From Acidilobaceae archaeon (lineage in GTDB: Archaea > Thermoproteota > Thermoprotei_A > Sulfolobales > Acidilobaceae): a stretch of DNA of 6,769 nt. The stretch spans positions 1-6,769 of the forward strand of contig JALURD010000013.1 in assembly GCA_027057815.1 (NCBI GenBank). Reading direction: 5' to 3'. Position 1 is the stretch's first letter. Each line of letters opens with the position of its first letter. Under the pieces are notes generated by a model, which did not search any database, was not told the DNA's origin, and saw only the letters and a list, made by a program, of their open reading frames with translations. Made by a program: the position numbers and the translations under genes. This document shows, piece by piece, positions 5,146-6,769 of this stretch.

Positions 5146-5568
5146 TCAGACGCTGAGCCTCACGCCCATCTGCTCAGTACCCTTGTAAGCCCTTACCGTG
5201 GCTATGCTATTGTCAGCTACTCCATGCTCCTCCATGAGGTCGGGGTTTACGTGTACCCTGTTGGGCTCGGCCTCCTCGTCTACTATTGCCCTGAAGACGA
5301 ATCGGTGCCTCCCAGCCACTACTATCTCCAGCTTATCCTCTATGCCGAGTTCCTTGGCTAGTGTTGGGTGCACTTTAGCTTCCTCTGGCTTTAGGGAGTA
5401 GTCGTACTTCAGCCGTATCCTTTTCTCCGCCACCCTCTTCTCCCTCTGCTTCAGAGCCGACGCCGTTGGGATTATGGAGAGAGCTCTCTTCAAGTCAGGC
5501 TTCTCCAGTTTAACCTCCTCCTCGCTACCTTCAGGCGTAGCTGCCTGGGCCTCACGCTCCTCTACCAT
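5146..5568 (-). CDS. Small protein with internally duplicated beta-barrel-like domain, unknown function (140 aa)
   Basis: Residues 1-50 are highly charged (an acidic first part, then KQREKRVAEKRIRLKY) and probably flexible. The rest reads as two related halves. The first is KVHPTLAKELGIEDKLEIVV (65-84) followed by a strand, RFVFRAIV (89-96). The second is RVHVNPDLMEEHGVADNSI (104-122) followed by strands VRAY and GVRLSV. Each has VH at the start of a strand, a short helix ending in a Gly-hydrophobic turn, then Asp and paired strands. Such pseudo-twofold repeats are typical of double-psi or swapped-hairpin barrels (the fold of AbrB-like and CDC48 N-terminal domains); that assignment is inference. 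ATG at 5568 has GGGTG seven bases upstream. It starts 27 bases after glyS ends, so cotranscription with glyS is likely and a role in translation or RNA handling is worth testing. Confidence 0.8.
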   Translation of the reverse strand: MVEEREAQAATPEGSEEEVKLEKPDLKRALSIIPTASALKQREKRVAEKRIRLKYDYSLKPEEAKVHPTLAKELGIEDKLEIVVAGRHRFVFRAIVDEEAEPNRVHVNPDLMEEHGVADNSIATVRAYKGTEQMGVRLSV

Positions 5569-5595
5569 GCGCCTGCACCCGAGCCTCCCGGACCC

Positions 5596-6769
5596 TTACT
5601 CTACGGGCTCCCCTAAATCTTCCAGCCTGGCGCCGTAATATATGAACCTCCTCAAAGCCTCGGGGAGTGCCTCCAGTGGAACCCTGACCTGCTTCCATGT
5701 ATCGCGGTCCCTGAGAGTGACAGTTCCATCCTCAAGGGTCTGATAGTCTATAGTCACAGCCGCCGGGATCCCCGCCTCATCAGCCCTAGCATACCTCCTC
5801 CCAATGCTCCCGCTCTTGTCTAGGACCACGTGGAACCCGCTCTTCCTGAGTAGGTCCCGAACCTCTACTGCCTTCTCAACTAGCTTCTCGTCGTTCTCCA
5901 AGAGCGGGAGGACTACAGCGTGAACAGGTGAAATGTCCCTTGGAAGGGAGAGTATGACTCTTCCCTCCTTCTCCTTGTAAGCGTACTCTAGCGCCACGTA
6001 GAGCAGCCTCTCGACGCCGAAGGAGGGCTCAACAACGTGTGGGACATACTTTTCACCGGTGACTTTCTCCTCAACCTCTACTATCTTCACAGCATCAGCT
6101 GGTATCTCGTAGCCTCCAACCTTAACCACTCCCTCAGCCTTCAGCTGCCTCTCAACCTCCTCAGGGTCAGCCTTGTTTACGGCCTCTAGAACCTTGGGAG
6201 CCTCGCTCCTGTACATCCTCCCTATAACTGCCTTGTTCACAAGCACCCTCTTCCTCTTCACGATCCTCGGCTCCGGGTACCTCTTGAACACCGTCAAGTC
6301 GGCGCCACTGTACTTCATGTGCCTTGACAGGTCGTAGTCCCCCCTGTAGGAGTGCCCGGAAACCTCGACCCACCCCCACCTTGACACCTTGACTAACTGG
6401 TCAAACGTCTGGCTAGAGTAGTGCGCCCTCTCCTCCGGGCACTTCTCCTCAAACATTATGCTATCACTGGGGACGCCCAGAGACTCCACGAACTCCTGCG
6501 CTACGGCCATCCAGTAGGCTAGGCATGGATGCATTATGAGGCCCTTCGACACGGCCTCTTCAACGGTGACCTCTACGGGCTCGCCTCCGGACTTCTTGGC
6601 CTCGCACGTGAGTAGCCTCATCTTAACCTCAGCCTTCCTCTTGAAGAAGGGGCAGGATCCCTCCGGGTCTGCTGGATCTATGAAGTACTCCATCTCGGCT
6701 ATAGTGAACTCTCTAAGCCTGATCATGCCTTGTCTCGGGCTTATCTCGTTCCTCCCCACCTTCCCTATC
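5596..6769 (-). CDS. glyS: Glycyl-tRNA synthetase, archaeal/eukaryotic type (3' part, 390 codons)
   Basis: This class II synthetase charges tRNA-Gly in the cytoplasm. The reading frame is open to the right edge (IGKVGRNEISPRQG), so the GTG at 6759 is an internal Val codon and the N-terminal part, including motif 1, lies outside; the family's usual length is about 570. Counting from the edge, motif 2 is at about 5-24 (GRNEISPRQGMIRLREF), and a GlyRS-specific insertion runs from about 30 to 240 and includes the conserved GWVEVSGHSYRGDYDL. Motif 3 is at about 245-259 (EPSFGVERLLYVALE). The anticodon-binding domain fills about 269-375 (LPRDISPVHAVVLPLL, GSIGRRYARADEAGIP, TVTLRDRDTWKQ). No frameshift or missing motif is seen in the visible part. 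It is followed after 27 bases by the duplicated-barrel gene. Confidence 0.97.
   Translation of the reverse strand, partial: IGKVGRNEISPRQGMIRLREFTIAEMEYFIDPADPEGSCPFFKRKAEVKMRLLTCEAKKSGGEPVEVTVEEAVSKGLIMHPCLAYWMAVAQEFVESLGVPSDSIMFEEKCPEERAHYSSQTFDQLVKVSRWGWVEVSGHSYRGDYDLSRHMKYSGADLTVFKRYPEPRIVKRKRVLVNKAVIGRMYRSEAPKVLEAVNKADPEEVERQLKAEGVVKVGGYEIPADAVKIVEVEEKVTGEKYVPHVVEPSFGVERLLYVALEYAYKEKEGRVILSLPRDISPVHAVVLPLLENDEKLVEKAVEVRDLLRKSGFHVVLDKSGSIGRRYARADEAGIPAAVTIDYQTLEDGTVTLRDRDTWKQVRVPLEALPEALRRFIYYGARLEDLGEPVE

Noticed and set aside
6167..6379. Minus-strand alternative frame inside glyS
   Set aside because: It is low-complexity Gly/Arg/Glu in another frame of a fully motif-supported synthetase.
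1..6769. CRISPR array, insertion sequence, toxin-antitoxin or restriction genes
   Set aside because: No regularly spaced direct repeats, terminal inverted repeats with a transposase, or recognisable defence motifs were seen. The small divergent pair at 48-718 is the only arrangement even loosely like a toxin-antitoxin locus, and divergent genes do not fit the usual operon.

Overview
The window most likely comes from a hyperthermophilic crenarchaeote (Thermoproteota). The evidence is an archaeal-type glycyl-tRNA synthetase, a homing-free archaeal tRNA-splicing endonuclease of catalytic-subunit type, a tRNA with almost purely G/C stems and an encoded CCA, archaeal Shine-Dalgarno cores (GGTG/GGGTGA) 6-9 bases before starts, and frequent GTG and TTG starts. 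The genus cannot be fixed from the sequence. Most genes are GC-rich; roughly 830-1610, holding a Fur-family gene and its flanks, is visibly AT-rich.

Layout. Left end (1-827): a short hairpin, an 84-residue helical protein on the minus strand, a divergent plus-strand 129-residue protein with a predicted helix-turn-helix, then an intronless tRNA-Asn(GUU) on the plus strand. 827-1036 is a 210-base gene-free AT-rich spacer with three small palindromes. From 1037 to the right edge every gene is on the minus strand. In transcription order these are: glycyl-tRNA synthetase (5' end outside the window), a small protein with an internally duplicated beta-barrel-like domain, a helical protein of unknown function, a PhoU/DUF47-like helical-bundle protein, tRNA-splicing endonuclease EndA, a protein with two four-cysteine modules, an unknown 199-residue protein, a glycerophosphodiester phosphodiesterase, and a Fur/PerR-like regulator.

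How they fit together. glyS and the barrel protein are 27 bases apart and likely share a message; the unknown 199-residue gene and the phosphodiesterase are 3 bases apart and almost certainly do. GlyRS, EndA and tRNA-Asn are translation/tRNA functions. The PhoU-like protein and the phosphodiesterase both touch phosphate or lipid-headgroup metabolism, but no phosphate transporter is present here. The Fur-like regulator has its own AT-rich promoter containing a PerR-box-like inverted repeat over the TATA region, which suggests autoregulation. No mobile element, CRISPR array or clear defence system is visible. The most interesting items are the Fur-like protein without zinc cysteines plus its possible operator, the duplicated four-cysteine protein, and the duplicated barrel protein beside glyS.
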